From assembly GCA_913060645.1 (NCBI GenBank), contig CAJXSW010000012.1:1-41800 (forward strand): a DNA stretch of 41,800 nucleotides. The letters are read 5' to 3'. Below the pieces are notes generated by a model, which saw only the letters and a list, made by a program, of their open reading frames with translations, ran no database searches and had not been told where the DNA came from. This DNA comes from an uncultured Dokdonia sp. Lineage in GTDB: Bacteria > Bacteroidota > Bacteroidia > Flavobacteriales > Flavobacteriaceae. The position numbers and the translations under genes were made by a program. Positions 16,881 through 25,430 of the stretch are shown here, piece after piece; position 1 is the first letter of the stretch, and every line of letters begins with the position of its first letter.

Positions 16881-19823
16881 ATGCGCTACCTACTCTCTCT
16901 TTTTCTTCTCCTACTTACAGTCACTAGTTGCGATCATATTACGGAGGTTACTCCTGCTCAAAAAGATCAGGACCTCATAAGCTATGTGAATCCTTTTATA
17001 GGCACCGGTGGTCACGGTCATACCTACCCGGGGGCGACCATGCCTTTTGGTATGATGCAGCTTAGTCCAGACACACGATTAGATGGCTGGGACGGTTGTT
17101 CTGGGTATCATTATGATGATGATTTCATCTATGGTTTTAGTCACACACATCTAAGCGGGACGGGAGTTTCAGACTATGGAGATATCCTCTTGATGCCTTC
17201 TACTTCCATAATGTTTAATAATGGTGCAGATGGAAAACCTGGTTATCGGGATCATTTTACGCATGATAATGAAGTAGCACAACCAGGATATTATAGCGTA
17301 CATCTAGACAACTCAAATATAGAGGTAGCTCTTACTGTTGCTGCTCGTAGCGGTGTGCATAAGTACGCTTTCGCGAAAGCGGACTCTTTAAAAAACTTTG
17401 TGATTTTAGATCTTGAGCACCGTGATGAAGTACTGAGCACCAAAATAGATACACTCTCTAGCACAGAACTCTCGGGACATAGACACTCCAAGGCTTGGGC
17501 TAGCAACCAAAAGCTGTTTTATTACATTAAAACATCACACAGTTTCAAATACCTAAAGCAACCAAAAGGGACGAAGAACGGCGCGACATCACACAAAGCT
17601 GCATTGCAGTTTGACAATCCCAAGAATGAAGAAATCATCATAAAAATCGGAATATCTGCCGTAGATGAAGCTGGGGCGCGAAAGAACCTAGAAACCGAAA
17701 TAGGAAACAAAACCTTTGACCGAGTAAAGCAAGAAGCACAAAGTACTTGGGAAAGTCAGCTAGAGAAAATTGTTGTAGAAAGTGAAAACTCAGATTACAA
17801 AACGAATTTTTATACTTCGCTATATCATACCATGCTGGCCCCTAATCTCTATCAAGATGTAGATGGTCGCTACCGAGGGATGGATCTAGAAATTCACCAA
17901 ACAGATGCTTTTGATTATTATACGGTATTCTCACTGTGGGATACGTATCGCGCAGCGCATCCATTATATACGATTATAGAAGAAGAACGTACTAATGATT
18001 TTATTAACACCTTTCTTGCCAAATATGAGGAAGGTGGCATTATGCCTATTTGGGATTTAGCTGGCAACTATACTGGCTGTATGATAGGCTATCATGCAGT
18101 ACCCGTAATTGCAGACGCTTATATGAAAGGAATACGTGATTACGATACAAATAAAGCTTTTGAAGCGATGCTTCATAGTGCCTCACAAGACAAACTTGGC
18201 CTTGCATCTTACAAGAAATACGGTTTTATACCTGCAAATGACGAAGCAGAGTCTGTATCAAAGACACTAGAATATGCTTATGACGACTGGACTATTGCTC
18301 AAATGGCGCAAGAAATGGGTAACGAAGAAATCTACCAAGAATTTACAAAGCGCGCGCAGTCTTACAAAAATGTATATGATCCTTCTTCTGGTTTTATGCG
18401 AGGTCGCATGCGCAACACATGGTTCTCTCCTTTTGATCCCTTTGAAGTAAATTTTAATTATACCGAAGCAAATGCCTGGCAATATAGTCTCTATGCGCCT
18501 CAAGACATAAGTGGACTTATTCATCTCACCGGAGGAAACAAGGCGTTTGAAAGAAAACTAGACACACTATTTACGGCCGAGACTGCAACTTCTGGTCGTC
18601 ACCAGCAAGATATCACAGGATTGATAGGACAATATGCACATGGCAATGAACCTAGCCACCATATGGCATATTTATACAATTACATCCAGAAGCCTTGGAA
18701 AACTCAAAAGCGAGTACACGAGATCCTTACCACACTATACACAAATTCTCCAGATGGAATTTCTGGCAATGAAGATTGTGGGCAGATGAGCGCTTGGTAT
18801 GTACTAAGCTCCTTAGGCTTTTATCCTGTAACCCCAGGAAGTAATGAATATGCTATTGGTACACCATTATTTGATAAGGCTACCATACATTTAGAAAATG
18901 GCAATAGTTTTACCATTGTTGCACAAAATCTCTCTGAAGAAAATATACACATAGAAAGTGCGTATATGAATGATAAGGCGTACCCATATTCATACTTGAA
19001 ACACGAAGATATAATGGATGGCGGCGAACTCATATTTAATATGGCAGCTACTCATTCTCGATGGGCAAAGCACCCTGCTCATAGTCCCAAAACAAGTATT
19101 GTAGATAATGAATTTACTGCTGCCCCCTTCATAGCAAAAGGAGAAGCCAACTTTAAAAAAGTAACCGAAATTACACTCGCTACCACAGATAAAAATGTGG
19201 ATATTTTCTACGCATTAGAAGAAGATGGAAACAACTTCAAAAAGTACAGATTACCTTTTGAGGTTGAAAATCACAATACGCTTCGCACATATGCAAAGGG
19301 TCGTCATGGACAGAGTGCTACCATCGAAACGCCATTATTTAAACTAAATGAAAACTATAGCCTTCAACTTGATGCAACATATGCAAATGCTTATAATGCC
19401 GGCGGAGATAATGCTTTGATAGATGGCGTGAGAGGAGTAAAAGAATTCCGCTCAGGTACATGGCAGGGCTATGATGCTCAAGATGTAGTAGCTACGCTAG
19501 ACTTAGGCAAAACACAAACCATCACTAGTATTGAAACTGCATTTTTACAAGATCAGCGCAGTTGGATTTTCTACCCTACAGAAGTAACATTGCTAACTTC
19601 TATGGATGGTGAAAATTTTGAAATCTATCACCAAGAGCAAATTGATGCTGCTTCTCGCGATGAGGACATTGCTATTAAAAGTATTAAAGGGAAGCAACGA
19701 GGCACACAAGCTCAATACATAAAACTTGTAGCGAAAACACTAGGAGATCTTCCAGAGTGGCATTTAGGTTTTCCTTATCAAGGAAAAAGCTGGGTATTTG
19801 TAGACGAGATTGTAGTGCAGTAA
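16881..19823 (+). CDS. GH92 family alpha-mannosidase, lipoprotein
   Basis: GH92 enzymes are Ca2+-dependent exo-alpha-mannosidases that trim mannose from N-glycans and related glycans. The 980-residue protein has a lipoprotein signal (lipobox Val-Thr-Ser-Cys, Cys17), so it is membrane-anchored, probably periplasmic or surface. The N-terminal GH92 domain opens with Tyr-Val-Asn-Pro-Phe-Ile-Gly-Thr-Gly-Gly-His-Gly-His. The catalytic (alpha/alpha)6 domain has Gly-Asn-Glu-Pro-Ser-His-His (588-594, putative acid Glu590) and Gly-Asn-Glu-Asp-Cys-Gly-Gln-Met-Ser-Ala-Trp (629-639). The last 140 or so residues look like an F5/8 type C carbohydrate-binding domain (Asp-Ala-Leu-Ile-Asp-Gly-Val). It is followed by two codirectional genes, the second a glycosylasparaginase, so the run suits N-glycoprotein breakdown. 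Confidence 0.93.
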   Translation: MRYLLSLFLLLLTVTSCDHITEVTPAQKDQDLISYVNPFIGTGGHGHTYPGATMPFGMMQLSPDTRLDGWDGCSGYHYDDDFIYGFSHTHLSGTGVSDYGDILLMPSTSIMFNNGADGKPGYRDHFTHDNEVAQPGYYSVHLDNSNIEVALTVAARSGVHKYAFAKADSLKNFVILDLEHRDEVLSTKIDTLSSTELSGHRHSKAWASNQKLFYYIKTSHSFKYLKQPKGTKNGATSHKAALQFDNPKNEEIIIKIGISAVDEAGARKNLETEIGNKTFDRVKQEAQSTWESQLEKIVVESENSDYKTNFYTSLYHTMLAPNLYQDVDGRYRGMDLEIHQTDAFDYYTVFSLWDTYRAAHPLYTIIEEERTNDFINTFLAKYEEGGIMPIWDLAGNYTGCMIGYHAVPVIADAYMKGIRDYDTNKAFEAMLHSASQDKLGLASYKKYGFIPANDEAESVSKTLEYAYDDWTIAQMAQEMGNEEIYQEFTKRAQSYKNVYDPSSGFMRGRMRNTWFSPFDPFEVNFNYTEANAWQYSLYAPQDISGLIHLTGGNKAFERKLDTLFTAETATSGRHQQDITGLIGQYAHGNEPSHHMAYLYNYIQKPWKTQKRVHEILTTLYTNSPDGISGNEDCGQMSAWYVLSSLGFYPVTPGSNEYAIGTPLFDKATIHLENGNSFTIVAQNLSEENIHIESAYMNDKAYPYSYLKHEDIMDGGELIFNMAATHSRWAKHPAHSPKTSIVDNEFTAAPFIAKGEANFKKVTEITLATTDKNVDIFYALEEDGNNFKKYRLPFEVENHNTLRTYAKGRHGQSATIETPLFKLNENYSLQLDATYANAYNAGGDNALIDGVRGVKEFRSGTWQGYDAQDVVATLDLGKTQTITSIETAFLQDQRSWIFYPTEVTLLTSMDGENFEIYHQEQIDAASRDEDIAIKSIKGKQRGTQAQYIKLVAKTLGDLPEWHLGFPYQGKSWVFVDEIVVQ
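17366..17381. repeat. Palindromic repeat copy 7, inside the GH92 gene
   Basis: A perfect 16-bp palindrome read as Tyr-Ala-Phe-Ala-Lys-Ala-Asp in the N-terminal GH92 domain. Confidence 0.95.
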
Positions 19824-19833
19824 CAATATAATT

Positions 19834-20634
19834 ATGGTAAATCAATTAGTTTCAGTACAGTGGCTTGAGCAACATCTTAGTGATGACAATATTGTATTAT
19901 TAGATGCAAGTGCTCATTTTAATACTACTTCAAACATTCGTGGAGCGCAACATTTTGATATTAAAAACACTTTTAGCGATACAGAAAGTGCTTTTCCTAA
20001 CACATTCCCTCAACCTGCAAAGTTTGAAAAAGAATGCCAAGCCCTCGGCATAGATACCGATAGCCATATTATCGTATATGATGACAAAGGGATTTTTACC
20101 AGTCCGCGCGTGTGGTGGATGTTTAAAACAATGGGACATCACAATGTATCTGTATTAGACGGCGGTCTCCCAGAATGGATAGGAAACAATTTTCTAGTTA
20201 CAACTATTGTCCAAGTAAAAAGAACCACTGGTAATTTTAAAGCTCACCTTGATGAGTCTGCTATTAAGAGCTACACACAAGTAGTTCAAAATACCAATAG
20301 CGGAGACTGCCAACTCATTGATGCTCGATCTAGTGGTAGATTTAATGGAACTGATCTAGAACCGAGAACACATATACAAAGCGGCCACATTAAAAACTCC
20401 TTAAACTTACCATATACAGAAGTTTTAAATAATGGAAAGTTCAAGTCTAAGGAAGAATTAAAACTTATTTTCAATAATCTTAATCTTGCAGACACGCCTA
20501 TTATTTTTAGCTGCGGTTCTGGAATTACTGCTTGTATCATTTTATTTGCTTTGGCCTTAATTTCAGATAGAAAGTGTAGTGTCTATGATGGCTCATGGAC
20601 AGAATGGGCAGAAAAGCAAGAACTATTTGTTTAA
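19834..20634 (+). CDS. Thiosulfate/3-mercaptopyruvate sulfurtransferase (two-domain rhodanese)
   Basis: The 266-residue protein has two rhodanese domains. The N-terminal one is inactive. The C-terminal one carries the active-site loop Cys-Gly-Ser-Gly-Ile-Thr-Ala with nucleophile Cys227. The Cys-Gly-Ser-Gly-[Val/Ile]-Thr form is the mercaptopyruvate sulfurtransferase type rather than classic rhodanese. Further motifs are Val-Tyr-Asp-Asp-Lys-Gly, Arg-Val-Trp-Trp-Met-Phe and Leu-Asp-Gly-Gly-Leu-Pro-Glu-Trp. There is no signal peptide, so it is cytoplasmic. It lies 10 bp after the GH92 gene and 24 bp before the glycosylasparaginase. The functional link to glycan use is not obvious and may be cysteine catabolism from the same glycoproteins. 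Confidence 0.9.
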   Translation: MVNQLVSVQWLEQHLSDDNIVLLDASAHFNTTSNIRGAQHFDIKNTFSDTESAFPNTFPQPAKFEKECQALGIDTDSHIIVYDDKGIFTSPRVWWMFKTMGHHNVSVLDGGLPEWIGNNFLVTTIVQVKRTTGNFKAHLDESAIKSYTQVVQNTNSGDCQLIDARSSGRFNGTDLEPRTHIQSGHIKNSLNLPYTEVLNNGKFKSKEELKLIFNNLNLADTPIIFSCGSGITACIILFALALISDRKCSVYDGSWTEWAEKQELFV

Positions 20635-20658
20635 TATCACTGTAGTACATATCGCATT

Positions 20659-21687
20659 ATGAACAGAAGAAAATTTATAAATAAATCTGCAGTTGCTGGA
20701 GCTGGGATTGCTACAGGCGCAAGTTTGATGGCATGCAATGACCTAAACACAAGCACTGGTGATGTGGATAATACCGCTTTCGCGAAAGCGCAAAAAGAAA
20801 ACATCAAAAAACCATCTCCCATTGCCATTTGTACATGGGGCTTTTCTGGAGCTACAGCAAAAGCTGGCGAACTCCTAGATGGCGGCAGCTCTGCACTCGA
20901 TGCAATTATAGCAGGTGTCGCTGTAGAAGAAGAAAATATAGAAAATACCACCGTAGGAATAGGAGCCACTCCAGACAGAGAGGGCAATGTAACGCTAGAT
21001 GCCTGCGTGATGAATCCAGAAGGAGATTGCGGAGCTGTGCTTGCTGTTGAAAATATAGTAAATGTGGCTGCATTAGCTCGTAAGGTTATGGAGGAAACGC
21101 CACACGTCATCTTAGCAGGAAAAGGCGCCGAAGAATTTGCTTATGAGCAGGGATTTACTAAACAAAAACTTCTCACAGAAGAACGCAAAGAAGCTTGGAA
21201 AGAGTGGTTGAAAACAAGTGATTACAAACCGGAAATAAACATAGAGAATCACGATACCATCGGGATGCTTGCTATAGATAACAATGGTGATATTGCAGGT
21301 GCTTGTACTACATCTGGATTAGGCTATAAAATGAAAGGGCGCGTAGGAGATTCTCCCATTATAGGATCTGGACTTTTTATAGATAATGAAGTAGGTGGTG
21401 CTGTAGCCACAGGAATGGGAGAAGAAGTACTCAAGACAGTTGGCAGTTTTTTAATTGTAGAGTTAATGCGTTCTGGAATGTCACCACAAGCTGCTTGTGA
21501 GGAAGCAATCCATAGAATTACAAAGAAGGGAGCTCGTTATAAGGATTTCCAAATCGCCTACATCGCTATGAATAAATCTGGTGAGACTGGAAGTCATTGT
21601 ATTCATAAGGGATTTACAATGATGAAGTATCAAAATAAAAAAAATGAAAATATTTCATCTTCTTTTTACGACACAAAAAATAGCTAG
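20659..21687 (+). CDS. N4-(beta-N-acetylglucosaminyl)-L-asparaginase (glycosylasparaginase), Tat-exported
   Basis: This Ntn hydrolase cleaves the GlcNAc-Asn bond of N-glycoproteins after self-cleavage into two chains. The autocatalytic site His-Asp-Thr-Ile-Gly-Met is intact, with nucleophile Thr200. Downstream are Ala-Cys-Thr-Thr-Ser-Gly and Gly-Arg-Val-Gly-Asp-Ser-Pro-Ile-Ile-Gly-Ser-Gly, which bind substrate. The N-terminus (Met-Asn-Arg-Arg-Lys-Phe-Ile) is a twin-arginine signal with a possible lipobox (Leu-Met-Ala-Cys), so the folded enzyme would be exported and possibly lipid-anchored. The 342-residue length is normal. A palindrome copy at 20775-20790 encodes Ala-Phe-Ala-Lys-Ala at the junction of signal and mature enzyme. 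Third gene of the GH92 run. Confidence 0.93.
   Translation: MNRRKFINKSAVAGAGIATGASLMACNDLNTSTGDVDNTAFAKAQKENIKKPSPIAICTWGFSGATAKAGELLDGGSSALDAIIAGVAVEEENIENTTVGIGATPDREGNVTLDACVMNPEGDCGAVLAVENIVNVAALARKVMEETPHVILAGKGAEEFAYEQGFTKQKLLTEERKEAWKEWLKTSDYKPEINIENHDTIGMLAIDNNGDIAGACTTSGLGYKMKGRVGDSPIIGSGLFIDNEVGGAVATGMGEEVLKTVGSFLIVELMRSGMSPQAACEEAIHRITKKGARYKDFQIAYIAMNKSGETGSHCIHKGFTMMKYQNKKNENISSSFYDTKNS
20775..20790. repeat. Palindromic repeat copy 8, inside the glycosylasparaginase gene
   Basis: A perfect 16-bp palindrome read as Thr-Ala-Phe-Ala-Lys-Ala-Gln, in the linker after the export signal. Confidence 0.95.
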
Positions 21688-21887
21688 TTCATCACACATA
21701 TATGTCACATGAAATAGACACGATACCTATTTGCATCGTTAAAATACACAAAAGACGCTATTTTACTAAGGTTTAGTTAATTGTAAAATCTGAAATACGT
21801 TTTTTTAAACACTGAATTTCAATCAATTAAACACCAACATCATCTCAGAATTAAATAATACACAATATTCTATTTAAAGATTTGTTA

Positions 21888-21895
21888 TATATTTG
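21888..21895 (+). promoter_or_regulatory. -7 box before the structured element
   Basis: TATATTTG matches TAnnTTTG. It would start a transcript near 21902, where the paired region begins. No coding gene follows for 600 bp. Confidence 0.5.
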
Positions 21896-21901
21896 CGCAA
21901 G

Positions 21902-22042
21902 CCGTTATGGCAAAAAATATTTAAGACTGTTGTAATTGACTTTAAATAATCAATTATGATTTGGGGTGAAAGCCAAGCATTCTTGCTTGGCTTTCTTTAT
22001 GCCCAAAAGTCAAGGATTGGCTTTCACAACAAATCATAACGG
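21902..22042 (+). ncRNA. Candidate structured RNA with alternative stems
   Basis: Bases 21954-21976 pair with 22017-22039 (TTATGATTTG with CAAATCATAA, then GTGAAAGCCAA with TTGGCTTTCAC; one GG/AA internal loop). Inside this, GAAAGCCAAGCA (21968-21979) forms a perfect 12-bp hairpin with TGCTTGGCTTTC (21984-21995), followed by TTTAT like a terminator. The outer 5' CCGTTATG (21902-21909) matches CATAACGG (22035-22042). The segment TTGGCTTTC occurs twice, so GAAAGCCAA has two exclusive partners. I cannot assign a family; a 6S-like RNA, an attenuator or a mobile-repeat remnant are all possible. The strand is inferred from the upstream -7 box. Confidence 0.5.
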
Positions 22043-22460
22043 GGTCGCGAGTAGACAAGCTCTAATGCTAGCACTATTTTAAAACGAGTGGTTTCATATT
22101 ATACTCATCTTGCTTGACTGCTAAAGTGATTAAGATTGAAGTTGAGTTCTAATAACCGATACGTTCATTTTTTTCATTGACAAAAAAACGAACCAAAAAA
22201 GTCTAGACTTAATCGAACTTTACTAAAAATTTCCCTCGTTACGGCGCAAACTAAAAGCCATTGATGATTTTGTCTTGTTCTGCTAACTTCGAAATATGAC
22301 TAGCAAATAATCATTGTGAGGCTGTAGCTAGTTTGCTTAACCCTCCACTTATTTCAATTTTTACGTAAAACTTGCTTAGGTCATATGTTTGGCGTCACTA
22401 TTTATCAACACCGCTGCTATATCTAAGTACATCTTCTTACATTTGAGTTTTAGCCGTCAT
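22043..22460. other. Gene-free stretch with repeat-like character
   Basis: No plausible gene is present. There is an imperfect inverted pair (22050-22060 with 22112-22122, 9 of 11). A hairpin-like A/T run pairs 22163-22173 with 22181-22191. A 12-bp palindrome AAGTCTAGACTT lies at 22199-22210. The TTTTTTGGTTCG-type wording read on the minus strand resembles intergenic repeats I associate with Flavobacteriia. That is an impression, not a match. Confidence 0.35.
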
Positions 22461-22478
22461 ACGCTTTCGCGAAAGCGT
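22461..22478. repeat. Palindromic repeat copy 9
   Basis: A perfect 18-bp palindrome 18 bp before the polA GTG. It lies in the artificial upstream extension of polA, and in a frame (Leu-Ser-Arg-Lys-Arg) unlike every true intragenic copy. Confidence 0.95.
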
Positions 22479-22496
22479 AATTCAAAACAACTTCAC

Positions 22497-25346
22497 GTGA
22501 CCAATACCACAGAGAATACCCAGAAGAGATTATTTCTACTAGATGCATATGCTCTCATTTTTAGAGGATATTATGCGCTTATAAAAAACCCACGTATCAC
22601 AAGCTCCGGAATGGATGTGAGTGCAATTATGGGATTTACTAATAGTCTTTTTGACGTTATAAAGAGAGAACGTCCAGATCACCTTGCTGTGGCTTTTGAC
22701 AAAGGTGGAAGCTCTGCACGTGTGGAGGCTTTTGAAGATTACAAGGCAAACCGTGATGAAACTCCAGAGGCAATACGTATTGCGATTCCTCATATCCAAG
22801 AGATCCTTAGGGCTATGCACATACCTATCATAGAACGTCAAGGTGTAGAAGCAGATGACCTCATAGGAACCCTATCTAAGCAAGCCGAAAAGGAAGGTTT
22901 TAAGGTGTATATGGTCACACCAGATAAGGATTATGCACAGCTGGTATCTGAAAATATATTTATGTACAAGCCTGCCCGAATGGGTAATGGTATAGAAATC
23001 TGGGGTATACCAGAGGTGCAAAAACGTTTTGAAGTTGAACGTCCGGAGCAAGTTATTGACTACTTAGGAATGATGGGTGATGCTTCAGATAACATTCCTG
23101 GACTTCCAGGAGTGGGCGATAAAACCGCAAAGAAATTTATAGCTGCATACGGATCTATGGAAGGCTTACTGGCAAATACAGATAAGCTCAAGGGTAAGAT
23201 GAAAGAGAAGGTTATAGAAAATGCCGAATTAGGCTTACTTTCTAAAAAGCTAGCGACCATCATGTTGGATTGCGACGTGACATTTAACGCAAAAGACTAC
23301 GAACTTTCTGAACCAGATGCCGAGGCAGTGGGAAAAAAGTTTGAGGAGTTTGAGTTCCGCCGAATGAAAGATCAATTTATCAAAATATTTTCTGGAGAAG
23401 CAGATCAAGGTACGCAAGTTTCTTCTACGCCTACAGCAAAGAAAGCGGTGGCTTCAAATGCTGGTGCTGGTCAGTTTTCATTATTTGGTGGTGATAGCGG
23501 AGCGACTGCAGCCGCAGTTTCTGATGCGTCAACTCGCAAAACAATAAAAGACACGCAGCATTTTTATCAAAAAGTTGATAGTCCGCTTGCGCGAAAATTA
23601 TTCATACAAAACCTCAACAAGCAGTCTTCTGTATGTTTTGACACAGAAACTACAGGTCTCGATCCGCTCGTTGCAGAACTAGTAGGAATTGCTTTTTCAT
23701 GGGAAGCAGGAAAAGGATATTACATACCCTTTCCAGAAAGTAAGGAAGAAGCACAGGCACTTATAGAAGAGTTGAGACCTTTCTTTGAAAACACAGCGAT
23801 TGAAAAGATAGGACAGAATTTAAAATACGATATCAAAGTACTTGCGAAGTATAACGTAAAGGTAAAAGGGAAACTTTTTGATACCATGCTCGCTCATTAT
23901 CTCATCAACCCAGATATGCGTCACAATATGGACGTACTCGCAGAAACCTATCTTAACTACACACCTGTATCTATCACAGAACTTATAGGAAAGAAAGGAA
24001 AGAACCAGAAGTCTATGCGCGATGTTTCTGTAGATGACCAAACAGAATATGCGGTAGAGGATGCAGATATTACATTACAACTTAAACAACATTTTGAAAA
24101 AGAGCTAGACGAGGCTGGTACTCGTAAGTTATTTGACGATATTGAAATTCCGCTATTACGTGTGCTAGCGGCTATGGAAGTGGAAGGAATCAATCTTGAT
24201 GTATCTTTCTTGCAAAGCCTTTCTAGAGATCTCAATGCAGATATAGAGCGTCTTACATCAGAAATTTTCGCGGAAGCGGGAGAAGAATTTAACATAGGCT
24301 CTCCTAAGCAGTTAGGTGAGATTCTATTTGACAAAATGAAACTTGTCGACAAACCTAAAAAGACTAAAACCGGGCAATACTCTACTGCCGAAGATGTACT
24401 CTCGTACCTTGCAAAGGATCACGACATTATCCAAAAAGTACTAGACTATCGCGGCTTATCAAAATTAAAATCTACCTATGTAGACGCGCTTCCAGAGCAA
24501 GTAGCTCAAGATGGACGCGTCCATACAGATTACATGCAAACGGTTGCAGCTACGGGACGTTTGAGCTCAAATAATCCTAACTTACAGAACATTCCGATAC
24601 GTACAGAACGCGGTCGCCAAGTGCGTAAGGCTTTTGTACCTAGAGATGAAAATCACACCCTACTTGCTGCCGATTATTCTCAAATAGAACTGCGCATTAT
24701 TGCCGCGTTAAGTGAGGAAGAAAACATGATTCAGGCATTTACAGACGGAGAAGACATTCACGCTAGTACGGCTGCCAAAGTTTTTAATGTGCCACTAGAA
24801 GAAGTTACTCGCGAGCAACGTAGTAATGCTAAGACGGTAAACTTTGGGATTATATACGGAGTGTCTGCCTTTGGACTTTCTAACCAGACCGATTTATCTC
24901 GTGGTGAGGCAAAAGAACTTATAGATAACTATTACAAATCATACCCAAAACTACGCAACTACATGAGCGAGCTTGTTGAGTTTGCGAGAGAAAATGGTTA
25001 TGTAAAAACAGTATTAGACCGTCGCCGTTACCTTAATGGTATTAACTCCAGCAACGGAGTTGTGCGAGGCGCAGCCGAGCGAAATGCAGTCAATGCTCCT
25101 ATACAAGGAAGCGCTGCAGATATTATTAAAATCGCGATGATTAATATTTTTGAAAAACTAGAAAACAGCGACTACAAAACAAAGATGCTTCTTCAAGTAC
25201 ATGATGAACTTGTTTTTGATGTTCCAAATGACGAGCTAGATGCCATTAAAGAGCTAATCAAGACAGAAATGGAAAGTGCCTTTACAATGGCGGTACCGCT
25301 CGATGTTGAGGTTGGATTAGGACAGAATTGGCTAGAGGCGCATTAA
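22497..25346 (+). CDS. polA: DNA polymerase I
   Basis: PolA fills gaps and removes primers. With the GTG at 22497 the product is 949 residues. It starts Met-Thr-Asn-Thr-Thr-Glu-Asn-Thr-Gln-Lys-Arg-Leu-Phe-Leu-Leu-Asp-Ala, which places the 5'-nuclease domain at its normal position. The frame continues upstream to a TTG at 22389, but that part encodes an unrelated hydrophobic stretch across the palindrome. Domains: 5'-3' nuclease (about 10-300), proofreading 3'-5' exonuclease with intact Asp382-Thr-Glu (Phe-Asp-Thr-Glu-Thr-Thr-Gly), and polymerase with motif A Asp726-Tyr-Ser-Gln-Ile-Glu-Leu and motif C His-Asp903-Glu. All three activities appear intact. Confidence 0.96.
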   Translation: MTNTTENTQKRLFLLDAYALIFRGYYALIKNPRITSSGMDVSAIMGFTNSLFDVIKRERPDHLAVAFDKGGSSARVEAFEDYKANRDETPEAIRIAIPHIQEILRAMHIPIIERQGVEADDLIGTLSKQAEKEGFKVYMVTPDKDYAQLVSENIFMYKPARMGNGIEIWGIPEVQKRFEVERPEQVIDYLGMMGDASDNIPGLPGVGDKTAKKFIAAYGSMEGLLANTDKLKGKMKEKVIENAELGLLSKKLATIMLDCDVTFNAKDYELSEPDAEAVGKKFEEFEFRRMKDQFIKIFSGEADQGTQVSSTPTAKKAVASNAGAGQFSLFGGDSGATAAAVSDASTRKTIKDTQHFYQKVDSPLARKLFIQNLNKQSSVCFDTETTGLDPLVAELVGIAFSWEAGKGYYIPFPESKEEAQALIEELRPFFENTAIEKIGQNLKYDIKVLAKYNVKVKGKLFDTMLAHYLINPDMRHNMDVLAETYLNYTPVSITELIGKKGKNQKSMRDVSVDDQTEYAVEDADITLQLKQHFEKELDEAGTRKLFDDIEIPLLRVLAAMEVEGINLDVSFLQSLSRDLNADIERLTSEIFAEAGEEFNIGSPKQLGEILFDKMKLVDKPKKTKTGQYSTAEDVLSYLAKDHDIIQKVLDYRGLSKLKSTYVDALPEQVAQDGRVHTDYMQTVAATGRLSSNNPNLQNIPIRTERGRQVRKAFVPRDENHTLLAADYSQIELRIIAALSEEENMIQAFTDGEDIHASTAAKVFNVPLEEVTREQRSNAKTVNFGIIYGVSAFGLSNQTDLSRGEAKELIDNYYKSYPKLRNYMSELVEFARENGYVKTVLDRRRYLNGINSSNGVVRGAAERNAVNAPIQGSAADIIKIAMINIFEKLENSDYKTKMLLQVHDELVFDVPNDELDAIKELIKTEMESAFTMAVPLDVEVGLGQNWLEAH

Positions 25347-25369
25347 ACTAAACTCTTTAAGATTTGAAA

Positions 25370-25403
25370 AAAGCCCAAACATCTTACGATGTTTGGGCTT
25401 TCT
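25370..25403 (+). terminator. Terminator after polA
   Basis: A perfect 14-bp stem AAAGCCCAAACATC/GATGTTTGGGCTTT with a TTAC loop. The A-run on its left also makes it usable for the convergent lipoprotein gene. Confidence 0.92.
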
Positions 25404-25430
25404 TATGTTTACTAATTTACATTGTATAAG

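Noticed and set aside
20637-21110. 157-codon open frame on the minus strand
   Set aside because: Antisense shadow of the glycosylasparaginase gene, whose catalytic motifs are intact.
21902-22042. Integron attC site (CGTTATG / CATAACG arms)
   Set aside because: The arms are inverted relative to the attC order (RYYYAAC ... GTTRRRY) and no integrase or cassette array is present.
22389-22496. N-terminal extension of DNA polymerase I from a TTG
   Set aside because: The added 36 residues do not resemble polA, contain the intergenic-type palindrome, and a GTG at 22497 gives the normal N-terminus.
24261-24280. A fifteenth palindrome copy inside polA
   Set aside because: TTTTCGCGGAAGCG is only a partial match with several differences, within the range of chance.
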